Assembly (NCBI RefSeq): GCF_028640845.1
Contig: NC_080540.1
Span: 264,463,958 to 264,527,957, forward strand
Direction of reading: 5' to 3'
Length of the DNA: 64,000 bases
From: Ahaetulla prasina
Lineage: Eukaryota > Chordata > Lepidosauria > Squamata > Colubridae
This document shows positions 34,807-45,275 of this stretch, piece by piece (within the stretch, counting starts at the first letter, position 1; each line of letters opens with the position of its first letter). Made by a program: the position numbers and the translations under genes. Below the pieces are notes generated by a model, which ran no database searches, had not been told where the DNA came from, and worked only from the letters and a program-made list of their open reading frames with translations.

Positions 34807-36372
34807 CAGGGGTGAAATGCTCCCGGTTTGGACCGGATTGCCAAAGCCGGTAGCAATGGTGACGGGTGGTTTGGAAAACCGGTAGCAAAAATCCCTGGCC
34901 CCACCCCCTGCCCCTGCTGAGCCATGCGATCATCAGAGGGTTTGTTTTTTTTTACTTTTAAAAACATTTTTTCTTTGCCCCAAAAAATGCTTTTAAAAGT
35001 AAAAAAAAGACTTTGATGATCGCATGGCTCAGCTGGGATCGTCAGAACCCTTTAAAAGTTTTTTTTTTAACAACCTCTTTGGCCAAAGAGGTTGTAAAAA
35101 AAAAGCTTTTAAAAGGCTCCTCTGGCAATCCCAGCTGAGTTGCCTGATCACCAGAACCTTTAAAAAGCATGTTTTCTACAAGCTCTTCCATCAAAGAGGT
35201 TATTTAAAAAATCCTTTTAAAAGGTTCTGGTGATCAGGCAACTTCAGCTGGAATCATCAGAGGAACTTTTTAAAAGCATTTTTTCCTCTGGCGATCCCAG
35301 CTGAGTTGCCTGATCATCACAGGCTTTTAAAATCATTTTTTTACAACTTCTTACAACAGCCCACACCCATGCCCACCCAATTGCCTGGTCCCCACTTTTC
35401 TAATTGCTGCTTCTTTCGGGCTCGCTAAGCCTTGCTTTGGCTGCTGCGATCAATTGCATCAGATAGCAACTGAATCTGCCTGCTGCAATCCATCTCATCA
35501 GTGAGCAACTGAATCTGCCTGCCTCCAATTAGGTAAGTAACTGGGGGGTGGAGTTTTAAAAATAGTTAATTGGGGTTTTTTAAGGAGTTTTTTTTTAGAC
35601 AGCAATTTAAAGTTAAGGAAGTTTTAAATTTAGCTGTTTTTAATCTAAAAAATATAAATAAAAAAAATAATACCATGAAATATTTGTGCAGCTTTCTGAG
35701 ATTTGGTGTGTTTCACTCTAACTACACAAACACACAAAATATCACAAAGCTGTATGTGGTATTTTTTGTGTGTGTGTGTGAGTCAGTTGTGTTGTGTGTG
35801 TGTAAAGTGTGAAAGTTGGTTTTTGAGGTTTGTGGCTGTATGAGGTTCCTGCTTGTTGCAGGGGCCATTTTGGGTGAAGTGCAGCTGCTTTTACATTGTG
35901 TGTGAGTCAATTGTGTTGTGTTGTGTGTGTGTAAAGTGTGAAAGTTGGTTTTTGAGCTTTTTGTGGCTGTGTGAGGTTTTTGCTTGTTGCAGGGGCCATT
36001 TTGGATGAAGTACAGCTGCTTTTACATTGTATTTGAGTCAGTTGTATTGTGTTGTGTTGTGTGTGTGTAAAGTGTGAAAATTGGTTTTTGAGCGTTTTAT
36101 GGTAGTGTGAGGTTCCTGCTTGTTGCAGGGGCCATTTTGGGTGAAGTACAGCTGCTTTTACATTGTGTGTGAGTCAGTAGTGTTGTGTTGTGTGTGTGTA
36201 AAGTGTGACAGTTGGTTTTTGGTACCTCTTACTGTTTTGTGTACTTTGTTTATTATTTTTATTATTTATTGTTATTGGCCATGCCCACCCAGTTACCTGA
36301 CCACCAAGCCACGCCCACCAATTAAGCCACATCCACAAAACTGATAGGGAAAACTTTTAGATTTCACCCCTG
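34807..36372 (+). mobile_element. Full-length 1.57-kb non-autonomous hAT element
   Basis: It starts CAGGGGTGAAATGCTCCCGG and ends ATTTCACCCCTG, giving at least 12-bp terminal inverted repeats, with perfect 8-bp duplications TATCAGAT at 34799-34806 and 36373-36380. The left half is rich in hairpins, the right half carries a ~130-bp minisatellite (35771-36225). No transposase was found, so it must be mobilised in trans. Relatives are at 21610-21940 and, inverted, 53412-54574. Confidence 0.9.
35771..36225. repeat. ~131-136-bp minisatellite in hAT
   Basis: About three and a half units, starting near 35771, 35898, 36029 and 36165. Each runs from 'gtgtgtgagtcagttgtg' through 'cttgttgcaggggccatttt' to 'gcagctgcttttacatt'. 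The family member at 53412 has about one and a half units. Confidence 0.9.
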
Positions 36373-36380
36373 TATCAGAT

Positions 36381-36894
36381 GTGAAGTTATTCTGACATTT
36401 TCTGCTATTTAGTCAAAATTACATATGAAGGAAATGAAAAAAGGCAACATAAAACATAAAACTTTTCACTATCCCATAGGAAAAGCTGCTCCAGCAGATT
36501 GAATTAAAAAGAGAGAAAAAGATTCTGCTGACAACTTTGATTATTTATAAACATGTAGCCACAAAAGGAAGCCAACTGAGACTGATTTGTTGATGAATTC
36601 TGAAACCAGAATTTGATAAAGCAAGATTTGTTCTCAATGGTGCATAATTTAATTGTGCATAAATAGATGCTAGGATAGTAAGGCACTGAATATCATATTG
36701 ATTTTCAGTGTTTCCAAATATGTCAATTAAAACATAATTAATATTAATATAAAATTACCATGAGATAATATTGTGTTCATTTAACTTATTCCCTAAACTG
36801 ATTTATAAAATTTATTAAAATAAAAACGTTCAGATTTAGCTAGTAAAAGCAAACGTATAAAAATTCTTGTTAATGAAAGACAGAATTGTATAAG
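36381..36894. other. AT-rich DNA, no recognised feature
   Basis: Nothing supported; open frames here are AT-driven. Confidence 0.4.
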
Positions 36895-37232
36895 AGGTAG
36901 TCCTGAACCATAATTGAGACCAATATTTCTATTGGCAAGTGAGATGGTTGTTATGTGACCTTTTTTGCTATGGTTGTCAAGCAAATCACTGCAGTTGTTA
37001 AGTAATCAGGTGTTTGTTAAGTGAACCCAGCTCCTTGCATTAACTTTGCTTGTTATTAGCTGGCTGGGAAAGTCGCAGGTGACAATCCCATGACCCCAGG
37101 ATGTTACAACTAGATACATGTTGGTTGCTTAGTGTCCAAATTTTCATCACATGACTGTGGAGATGCTGCAGCAGTTTTTGTTGTAACTTTGAATGGTTGC
37201 TAAACAAGGAGTTGTAAGTCGAGGACTATCTG
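36895..37232. mobile_element. MITE with AGGTAGTCCT inverted ends, second copy
   Basis: The left end AGGTAGTCCTGAACC and right end GAGGACTATCT are inverted repeats of the same family as 10427-10819. The interior includes 'gttgttaagtaatcaggtgt' and 'gaatggttgctaaacaagga', typical of this squamate element. It ends only ~5 bp before the next element. Confidence 0.6.
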
Positions 37233-37574
37233 TATATACCGTATTTTTAGCATATAAGACGCACCTTTTTACCCCCCAAAAGAGGGTGAAAATCTGGCTG
37301 CGTCTTATATGCCGAATGTAGCACTGCCCACCCGCCAGCCGCCACCCTTTGAAAGTTTTCCGGCAGTTCCTGGTGGCGGGGATCTTGGCTGGGGCACAGC
37401 CTGTCCTGAAGACGAACAAACCTCTTTGGGACACTTTGTGGGGGGGGGATCTGTCCGGCGGCTTCAGTGAAGAAGGCAGGCTCCATGGTTCGTGGCCGGT
37501 CACCCCTCTGGCCGCCCAGCAGGCAGCTCAGGCCAGGCAATGGTTGCGATGACTTTGCTCCCCACCAACGTGAG

Positions 37575-38030
37575 GAACCACTGCTGTAGCCACCGCCTAA
37601 GCTCTCTCTATGGCCAGGAGCCAAGCCGAGCCGGAGCCATGTAATGTCCCTTCCACCGCTGCCCATTGGCCTGATTCCCCAAGCCAAATTTCAGAGCCGC
37701 ATTTCAGGCGGTGGCCAGTTCACCTGCAATGGGCAGCGGGAACCGAGAACCCTTTTGGATTCGAGGAGGGGATTGCAGCGCTGCTGCCTGAAAGTGATCC
37801 TTGGGAGAGAGGTGAGTCTGCTGAGAAGGAGGATGAGGGTGCGCAGCTCTGCAATGTTGCAATGGAGCTCCTTCATTGCACAACAGAACTGAAACGCGGC
37901 TCTGAAGTTTGCCTTGGGGAATCGGGCCAATGGGCAGCGGTGGGAGGGATGTTTCACAGCTCCCGCTCGGCTTGGCTTGGCTCGGCTCAGCTCGGCTCGG
38001 CTCTTAGCCATAGAAAGGGCTTAGGCAGTG
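37575..38030. repeat. Internal inverted repeat (~140-bp arms)
   Basis: 'ccgctgcccattggcctgat' at about 37657 pairs with 'atcgggccaatgggcagcgg' at about 37921, and 'ctatggccaggagccaagcc' at about 37610 pairs with 'ggctcggctcttagccatag' near 38000. The spacer is about 170 bp. Confidence 0.75.
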
Positions 38031-38557
38031 GCGGCAAAGCGTTTATCAAACCAGCTTTACCCCGAACCACAACGTGGCCTCGAGGCTACTGCCCAAGCAG
38101 AAGCAGCTGAGCTGGAAGCAAAGTGCCATCTCTAATCCCTACCGAGGGGTGCTCACGGCCCCCTCCATGACTCCTCCGGTGTCTTTGCCGGATTATTTGG
38201 ACACTTACAAGTGAGCGCAGCTAAAGACGCTGCTGTCTCACGTCAGCTGTCCCCAGAAAAAAAGGCACATTGACACAAGAGACCCCATCGGCAAGAGCTA
38301 TATGGCCGCTGTAAAAGCAAAAGATTATCTTGCGACAACACCTACAGCTTCAAATACATTGTTTGATCTGTGCAGTTTGTGTGCTGAGGTTGCATTTAGC
38401 TATGCATTTTGTTTCATAATATGGATTTGACTTTAGGATTCTGACCTGACAATGGATAATGGACTAAAGATGTTTACAATGCTAAGATATATTTGTAATT
38501 TATCACTGTACTGCCTAATTAATAAAACTTAATTTTTTTAAAAAAAGAAAAGAAAAT
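38014..38557 (+). pseudogene. mRNA-like 3' end captured in transposon
   Basis: An open frame without ATG runs 66 codons from 38014 to TGA at 38212-38214. It contains blocks such as SVYQTSFTPNHNVASRLLP, KQKQLSWKQSAISNPYRGVL and PPVSLPDYLDTYK, with the composition of a real protein C-terminus rather than GC noise. About 310 bp after the stop comes AATAAA (about 38521) followed by an A-rich run to 38557, as in a polyadenylated transcript. I infer a retrocopied or directly captured last exon of a host gene. I cannot name the gene. The frame also stays open for ~70 codons after the TGA, so the true stop is uncertain. Confidence 0.45.
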
Positions 38558-38784
38558 CATCCCCCACCCCACTCATTCCAGTTAAATGCATGTAGAGTTA
38601 CAGGGTTTGTTTTAAACTGATAACTGTGCTGCTCATTATCAAAATCAAGTGGAAGTCTGGACATGGCTGATCCTGATGCTGATAGACAGAGGCAAAATTC
38701 TTTTTTTCTTGTTTCCCCCCCTCAAAAAAAATATCAAGGTGCATCTTATACTCCGGTGTGTCTTATATGCCGAAAAATAGGGTA

Positions 38785-40455
38785 TTTACTTTTAATAGTG
38801 AATGCTTATTTCTTATTCTGCATGGATGATAGAAGTTGCCTACTTCTGAGGAATGGTTGAAGTATGAGAGGAATTCATGAATCTGCCACAGATTATTAAG
38901 AAGGTATAGGAGATGTTTCAGCATGAACTAGGGATTTGATGGTTCTCATGAGCTCACATCTATTGATGACCAGGAAAAGGATATAACCAATTATTTTTTG
39001 CCTTTCATGATCACCATCGTCTGTTAAGATTGTATCATATTTCAAAAATAACATTCATATAAATAATCAAAAAGCCTAGAGAAAGAGAATAGTTTTTTTT
39101 AACATCTCATCTGAATGTTAACAGAAAGAGGAATATTCTTACATTGGGGCTAATTTTTCTGTAAGGCAACCAGGAGCAAAATACAGGACATAGAGGTTTT
39201 GTCATTACAAACAGTGGTTTATATACAAGACTTCTATATACATACATACAGGTGGTAAGCACATACCAGGCAATCAATCAATCTTCAACTCTATACAGAG
39301 AGCTACAGTGCAGATAGAATACTACGAGGAGAGTTACACTAGGGGAGAGAGATGCCCTCTTATGGCCTCCCTTATATAGATAGCTTCTTAAAATGGCAAT
39401 AACCCTGCTGACTCATCCTCAGTCTTAAAGTGGCTGGTCAGCTTTAAATCTTCATTATCTTGACGGAAATATAGTGTGCTTTCTGTACTTTGTCTCTTGA
39501 AAAGTTGATCAAACTGTTTTAGAGATGTTTAATTGTTCTGGTTCTGGTTTTTAATGTGAATATTAAATGTTATTTGTTTTACTAGGAGGACTTGATCTTT
39601 TTAGGAGACAAATGTAGTTTTATTGTATTTTGTATTACTGCCTGGAGTAAATATTCAAATAAACCAACACAGGCCTTCATGGAAGTGGCAGAGACACTCC
39701 TGCCTTTACTGCAATTTCCAGATATTGTAGTTTCTGTGGGGTTCAGGAATTCCTCCTCTTTTCCAGCCACAGCAGCTAAAACTTTCAATTCCTGCTAGTG
39801 AACTGATTCTCTAGCTTGTACTGCTCTTGCTATTCTAGTCATTTATGCACTTTCTTTTAAATGCATAATAGCTACCGCTATTCCAAAAAACTCTGTTACT
39901 ACACATGCTAAATGTAAAACTATATGAGAATCTCACACCTCAGTTTCTGTTCTCAGATGAAATAAAAAGATGAGAAAGGACCAAGGCATCCTATGTCTCC
40001 AAAATGAGAGATGGATGAGGTTAAACATATCTCACTCTGATTTTATCTTACAGAACATGAGATTTTTGTAGATCATTTCTGCTCTCTGACTTTATCAGAG
40101 AATGAGAGAGACCAAGATGAATTACACCTAGAATCAAAAAATGGATGTGGTTAAACCCATTTTACTTTGATAAGTCCTAAGGCCAAAAGAATTGGATTGC
40201 TGCAACTGAAGGCAAGCCATCTCATGTAGCATTTCTTAGATGTGCGATAGCAAATATAATAGGTCTATATATCAGTGCATGTTTGTAAATGTGCATCTTA
40301 AAAGGAAACTAACTCTGAATCCTAGAAGAATATTGCCAAACACTAAAAGATACATAGATACATATCCAAAGAGTAGATGAAAAAATGTATAAAATGAAGC
40401 ACAAGGAAGTTTAATGAGGAATTTGTAGGCCACATTGTGTTGGGTTAATTTAAAA
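38785..40455. other. AT-rich DNA, no recognised gene
   Basis: 39160-39420 has some LTR-like features on the minus strand (TATA-like 'ctatataagg') but no paired ends. Overlapping frames at 39582-39798 lack motifs. Confidence 0.4.
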
Positions 40456-40458
40456 AAT

Positions 40459-40490
<32 letters not shown>

Positions 40491-42555
40491 TCATATTTGT
40501 ATACCGCCCTATCTCCCGAGGGACTCAGGGCGGTTAACAGGCACTTAAAAACACATAAATACAGCATAAAAACAATTAAAAAACTTATTCTAAAAGCCCA
40601 ATAACTAAAAAATATAAAAATAAAACCCAATTTAAAACCCGTAAATTTAAAATCTAACTCAGTCCTGCGCAGATAAATAAGTATGTTTTAAGCTCGCGGC
40701 GGAAGGTCCGAAGGTCCGGAAGCTGACGAAGTCCTGGGGGTAGTTCGTTCCAGAGGGTGGGAGCCCCCACAGAGAAGGCCCTTCCCCTGGGTGTCGCCAG
40801 ACGACATTGCCTCGCTGACGGCACCCTGAGGAGTCCCTCTCTATGAGAGCGCACGGGTCGGTGAGAGGTATTCGGTAGCAGTAGGCGGTCCCGTAAGTAA
40901 CCCGGCCCTATGCCATGGAGCGCTTTGAAGATGGTCACCAAAACCTTGAAGCGCACCCGGAAGGCCACAGGTAGCCAGTGCAGTCTGTGCAGGATAGGTG
41001 TCATGCGGGAGCCACGAGGGGCTCCCTCTATCACCCGCGCAGCCGCATTCTGGACTAACTGCAGCCTCCGGATGCCCTTCAAGGGGAGCCCCATGTAGAG
41101 ATCATTGCAGTAATCGAGGCGGGACGTCACGAGTGCGTGAGTGACCGTGCATAGGGCATCCCGGTCCAGAAAGGGGCGCAACTGGTGCACCAGGCGAACC
41201 TGGTAGAACGCTCTCCTGGAGACGGCCGTCAAATGATCTTCTAAAGACAGCTGTTCATCCAGGAGGACGCCTAAATTGCGCACCCTCTCCATCGGGGCCA
41301 ATGACTCGCCACCGACGGTCAGCCGCGGATTTAGCTGACTGTACCGGGATGCCGGCATCCACAGCCACTCTGTCTTGGAGGGATTGAGCTTGAGCCTGTT
41401 TCTCCCCATCCAGACCCGTACGGCCTCCAGACACCGGGACAGCACTTCGATAGCTTCGTTGGGGTGGTCCAGTGTGGAAAAGTACAGCTGGGTGTCATCC
41501 GCGTACAGCTGGTACCTCACACCGAAACCACTGATGATCTCACCCAGCGGCTTCATGTAGATGTTGAACAGAAGGGGCGAGAGAATCGACCCCTGCGGCA
41601 CTCCACAAGTGAGGTGCCTCGGGGCCGACCTCTGCCCTCCCGTCAACACCGTCTGCGACCGGTCGGAGAGATAGGAGGAGAACCACCGATAAACACTGCC
41701 TCCCACTCCCAATCCCTCTAACCGGCGCAGCAGGATACCATGGTCGATGGTATCGAAAGCCGCTGAGAGGTCTAATAGGACCAGGGCAGAGGAGCAACCC
41801 CTATCCCTGGCCCTCCAGAGATCATCCACCAACGCGACCAAAGCCGTCTCCGTGCTGTAACCGGGCCGGAAACCGGACTGGAACGGGTCTAGATAGACAG
41901 TTTCATCCAGGTGTAAGGGAAACTGATATGCCACCATACTCTCTACAACCTTCGCCGCAAAGCGAAGGTTGGAGACCGGACGATAATTACCTAAAACAGC
42001 CAGGTCCAGGGAAGGCTTCTTGAGGAGGGGCCTCACCTCCGCCTCTTTCAAGGCGGCCGGAAAGACACCCTCCACCAAAGAAGCAGTCGTAATCGCCTGG
42101 AGCCAGCCTCGTGTCACCTCCTGAGTGGCCAGCACCAGCCAGGAGGGGCACAGGTCCAGTAAACACGTGGTGGCATTCAACCTACCCAACAACCTGTCCA
42201 TGTCCTCGGGAGCCACAGGGTCAAACTCATCCCAAACAACGTCACCAAGACCACCCTCGAACGTCTCACCTGAGTCACCGCAATTTTGGTCCAACCCATC
42301 CCGAAGCTGAATGATTTTATCGTATAGATAACCGTTAAACTCCTCAGCACGTCCCTGCAGCGGGTCATCCCGCTCCCCCTGGTGAAGGAGGGAACGAGTC
42401 ACCCGAAACAGGGCGGCTGGGCGGTTATCTGCCGACGCAATGAGGGAGGAGGCGAGCAACGCCGCTTCCTCAATGCCACTAGGTAAGCCCTAGTATAGGA
42501 CTTCACTAGTGTCCGATCAGCCTCTGAACGGCTAGACCTCCAGGAGCTCTCTAGG
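40456..42555 (-). mobile_element. L2 LINE, 5'-truncated, long ORF intact
   Basis: Read on the minus strand: reverse-transcriptase ORF, short 3' UTR with the 'ccctgagtccctcgggagat'-type hairpin (about 40505-40535), and an (AAAT)n tail at 40456-40490. Upstream of the long frame the homology continues in another frame (a block reading SYTRAYLVALRKRR) to about 42555, where the element is truncated; no endonuclease is present. Confidence 0.9.
40654..42459 (-). CDS. L2 reverse transcriptase (601 codons, truncated ORF2)
   Basis: The product is the reverse transcriptase of an L2 LINE, which in an intact element copies the RNA at the target site. Visible blocks: YRPVSNLRFAAKVVESMV (about 159-176), FQSGFRPGYSTETALV (about 193-208), first catalytic aspartate in LVLLDLSAAFDTIDH (D230), CGVPQGSILSPLLFNIYM (about 285-302), YADD (319-322), then the thumb and C-terminal blocks RLHWLPVAFRVRFKVLV and GAPTLWNELPPGLRQLPDL. 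All catalytic residues are present and there is no stop over 601 codons. The N-terminal endonuclease is absent: 5' truncation plus a frameshift near 42460 remove it, so the copy cannot move by itself. The ATG used here is simply the first in the open frame. Confidence 0.85.
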   Translation of the reverse strand: MLASSLIASADNRPAALFRVTRSLLHQGERDDPLQGRAEEFNGYLYDKIIQLRDGLDQNCGDSGETFEGGLGDVVWDEFDPVAPEDMDRLLGRLNATTCLLDLCPSWLVLATQEVTRGWLQAITTASLVEGVFPAALKEAEVRPLLKKPSLDLAVLGNYRPVSNLRFAAKVVESMVAYQFPLHLDETVYLDPFQSGFRPGYSTETALVALVDDLWRARDRGCSSALVLLDLSAAFDTIDHGILLRRLEGLGVGGSVYRWFSSYLSDRSQTVLTGGQRSAPRHLTCGVPQGSILSPLLFNIYMKPLGEIISGFGVRYQLYADDTQLYFSTLDHPNEAIEVLSRCLEAVRVWMGRNRLKLNPSKTEWLWMPASRYSQLNPRLTVGGESLAPMERVRNLGVLLDEQLSLEDHLTAVSRRAFYQVRLVHQLRPFLDRDALCTVTHALVTSRLDYCNDLYMGLPLKGIRRLQLVQNAAARVIEGAPRGSRMTPILHRLHWLPVAFRVRFKVLVTIFKALHGIGPGYLRDRLLLPNTSHRPVRSHREGLLRVPSARQCRLATPRGRAFSVGAPTLWNELPPGLRQLPDLRTFRRELKTYLFICAGLS

Positions 42556-43134
42556 CGTCTTCTCTTTTATCAGTTAGTTTTTAACAAATGAATATACACT
42601 ATTGAAAAAAAATGTAAATAATGTTTACATTTACGAAATTTAAGTATTGTATCATTATCGATATAATCAGCATAGTATAAAACATCAAATAAGATTAAGA
42701 ATTACAGAAATTTCCATCCAAACAATTTAGGACTTTCAGCTACGAGGAACTCAAATTTCAGATGTGGTACAAAGCATATGCAGAATTGTAATCAAAAAAT
42801 GGTCTCCGAGTTTCTTCTTTGTCAGATTTACTTCAGAAATGTATAGTATTTATTAACATTGAGCCACATTCCCAGAGTTTAATTAGCCCTTCAGTTGGGA
42901 AACATGTAGCACTTATCATGTTCAGAGCTGGTTGAATATATGTTGTGGAAATGTAAGTTTTAATCATATTTAATTTAAAAATTTGCACGTTGGAAAGGAA
43001 ATTGAGCTTTAAACATTTGATTCATTCTATTATAAATTATTTTCCAAAATTTTTGGATTTTACCATACCACTAAAAATGAAAATGAAAATCCAAAAATGA
43101 AAAATGATCCAAATTGGATCATTACATTTCAAAG
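42556..43134. other. AT-rich DNA, no recognised gene
   Basis: Possibly very old L1-type sequence on the minus strand (see rejected items), not supportable. Confidence 0.35.
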
Positions 43135-43395
43135 GGGCCGTGATAGCTCAGGCTGGTAAGAAGCCTGTTATTAGAACACAGCAGCCTGCAATTACTGCAG
43201 GTTCAAGCCCAGCCCAAGGTTGACTCAGCCTTCCATCCTTTATAAGATAGGTAAAATGAGGACCCAGATTGTTGGGGGGGCAATAAGTTGACTTTGTAAA
43301 TATACAAATAGAATGAGACTATTGCCTTATACACTGTAAGCTGCCCTGAGTCTTCGGAGAAGGGCGGAATATAAATGTAAATTAAAAAAAAAAAG
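43135..43395 (+). mobile_element. tRNA-derived SINE with L2-like tail
   Basis: The head has an A-box-like 'gtgatagctcaggctgg' and a B box 'ggttcaagcccag'. The body includes 'ccaaggttgactcagccttc' and 'aggacccagattgttggggg'. The tail 'gccctgagtcttcggagaag' followed by 'ggcggaatataaatg' matches the L2 3' end seen at 26590 and 45205, and it ends in a poly-A run. Confidence 0.8.
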
Positions 43396-43560
43396 AATTT
43401 TTAGAGAATGATCCATCTACTTTAGAATTGATACTGAAGTAATGTATCTGTGATAGAACATTTTACACCAGTTTTTTTTCTAAATGTAACATATAGTGCC
43501 TTTCTTCGGTTGAACTTCCTATTATTGCTAAATTCTGCATCCATTTAATCAAAAGCTATA

Positions 43561-43907
43561 GGTAAAGGTAAAGGTTCCCCTTGCACATATGTGCTAGTCG
43601 TTCCCGACTCTAGGGGGCGGTGCTCATCTCCGTTTCAAAGCTGAAGAGCCAGCACTGTCCAAAGATGTCTCTGTGGTCATGTGGCTGGCATGACTAAATG
43701 CCGAATTCATGCTGTTACCTTCCCACCAAAGGTGGTCCCTATTTTTCTACTTGCATTTTTTACGTGCTTTCAAACTGCTAGCTTGGCAGAAGCTGGTACA
43801 AGTAACAGGAGCTCACCCCACTACATAGCACTAGGGATTCAAACCGCTGAACTGCTGACCTTTTGATCGACAAGCTCAGTGTCTTAGCCACTGAGCCACC
43901 ATGTCCC
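43561..43907 (-). mobile_element. Sauria SINE, full length
   Basis: On the minus strand it starts with a tRNA-like head (GGTGGCTCAGTGGCTAAGAC; B box near 43845 reading 'GGTTTGAATCCC'), followed by the Sauria body and the tail CCTTTACCTTTACC. A 17-bp target duplication flanks it (43544-43560 and 43908-43924, one mismatch), so both ends are original. Sauria SINEs are known from squamates and use a Bov-B-type LINE for mobility. The internal A and B boxes are the RNA polymerase III promoter. Confidence 0.9.
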
Positions 43908-43924
43908 TTTAATCAAAATCTATA

Positions 43925-44829
43925 CCTTGTATAAAAGAAAAGCTTGGACTTTCGGAGTCATATTTCACTGACTTTTTAGAACTACAACCCAATAAATGGT
44001 CCCTATTTTATAAGTTTTTCAAATTCAACTGAGTCTTTTAAATATTTATCTAATGTACTTTAATGGTGTTGCTTATGCCTTTTTCCATAATACAACTGAG
44101 ATTTCAGCTGAGTAAGCCAAAATATGTCACTAAACGGAATTAAACCTTGTTTTAGATGAAACATTGGCTTATTAAAATAATGTCCAAATGCTGCAAAAGA
44201 TTGTAGCTGGAATCTTCCATATGATTTATTACCATAATATGGGTTAGATATTCCTTCTCTTCTGTGTTTACCAGGTCCATGTCTATCCTGATATTCTTTA
44301 AAAAGATTATTTTTATTGGAAATTAGAATGCAAAGCACAGCCTGTCATATGGTGTTTACTTGAGACAATACTAAAATTTCTGAAAGAGCATCCCAGGGGA
44401 TCTTTTGCTTTCTACTAAATGGATACTTTGACACTGGCCATACCTATTATTTCAGGCCATTTCATAATTAAACACTTGTCCTATTTTAGCTATTCTATGA
44501 GTGCACCTTCTACATACCCTCAAAATTCTACTTATGCTCTTGGTCCAAAAAGATACCATATCTGAATAATAGCATACTGAGATAATAGAATACCCTACAG
44601 GTAAAAGCTATTTCAGTCTGCATAGCCACAACTGCCACAAAAACTTCAGTGTAGTCCCAAGAGCCACTTTCCCAAATTTTGCCACACATTGCAATTTTAA
44701 TGTGAAGTGCAAGCAAAAGAGAGTGGATGTATTGTATTGATTAATTGACTGGTTGATTTGGGAAGCAGTGCCGTTGTGCATGCCCCTATTGGACTTTATA
44801 TTATATATGCCCCTATTGGACATCTTCTA
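43925..44829. other. No recognised gene
   Basis: The minus-strand open frame at 44060-44338 (92 codons) looks somewhat protein-like (RREGISNPYYGNKSYGRFQL), but I recognise no family; it may be an old transposon ORF. Confidence 0.35.
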
Positions 44830-45275
44830 TCTCCCAGCGACCGGTGCGTTCTCACAGAGAGGGACTCCTTAGGGTGCCATCAGCCAGACAATGTCGACTG
44901 GTGGCCCCCAGGGGGAGGGCCTTCTCTGTGGGGGCTCCTACCCTGTGGAACGAACTTCCCCCTGGACTTCGTCAACTAGCTGACCTTCGGACCTTTCGCC
45001 GCGAACTTAAAACCTATTTATTCCGTTTAGCTGGACTGGCTTGATTTAAAAAATTTTAATTTGTTTTTATGGGTTTTAAATTTTTGTAAATTTTTTATAG
45101 GGTGTTATTATATTTTAAATTTTCGGCCAATTGAATAAGTTTTTTAAGGGGTGTTCTTAATATTATATGTATTGTTTTTCTTTGTATTTTTATTCTGGCC
45201 GTGCACCGCCCTGAGTCCTTCGGGAGAAGAGCGGTATACAAATTAAAATATTATTATTATTATTTATTATAAAAT
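44830..45275 (+). mobile_element. L2 LINE, extreme 3' end
   Basis: The last ~66 codons of L2 ORF2 (RSHREGLLRVPSARQCRL, GAPTLWNELPPGLRQLADL, FRRELKTYLF) at 44844-45044 are followed by the 3' UTR, the conserved 'ccgccctgagtccttcggga' hairpin and a short (ATT)n tail. The piece is severely 5'-truncated. Confidence 0.9.

Larger units (their letters stand above)
32821..35270. repeat. Recent 1.22-kb tandem duplication
   Basis: About 32829-34048 and 34049-35268 are direct repeats offset by 1,220 bp and nearly identical. I see only a handful of differences, for example at about 33103/34322, 33303/34523, 33351/34571 and 33702/34922. Each unit holds ~760 bp of flank plus the first ~460 bp of a hAT element. 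The text 'aggaa(g/c)ttttta(4-6)gca' occurs at the start, junction and end, so microhomology probably mediated the event. Confidence 0.95.
37237..38784 (+). mobile_element. Inverted-repeat DNA transposon with cargo (hAT-like?)
   Basis: The left end reads ACCGTATTTTTAGCATATAA then GACGCACC; the reverse complement of the right end reads ACCCTATTTTTCGGCATATA then AGACACACC. These ~28-bp terminal inverted repeats are close matches. No target duplication is obvious, so the superfamily is not proven. The interior is GC-rich and holds an internal inverted repeat (about 37575-37710 against 37880-38030) and an mRNA-like 3' end (38014-38557). No transposase was found. Confidence 0.75.

Noticed and set aside
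39160..39420. Possible minus-strand solo LTR
   Set aside because: A TATA-like ctatataagg is present on the minus strand, but I found no TG...CA boundaries with a target duplication.
42556..43080. Possible L1-type 3' region on the minus strand
   Set aside because: One LWECG-like block hinted at the L1 C-terminal zinc region, but the cysteine/histidine spacing does not fit.
44060..44338. Minus-strand 92-codon open frame with somewhat protein-like composition
   Set aside because: No recognisable family. An old L1-type ORF was considered, but the motifs are too weak.
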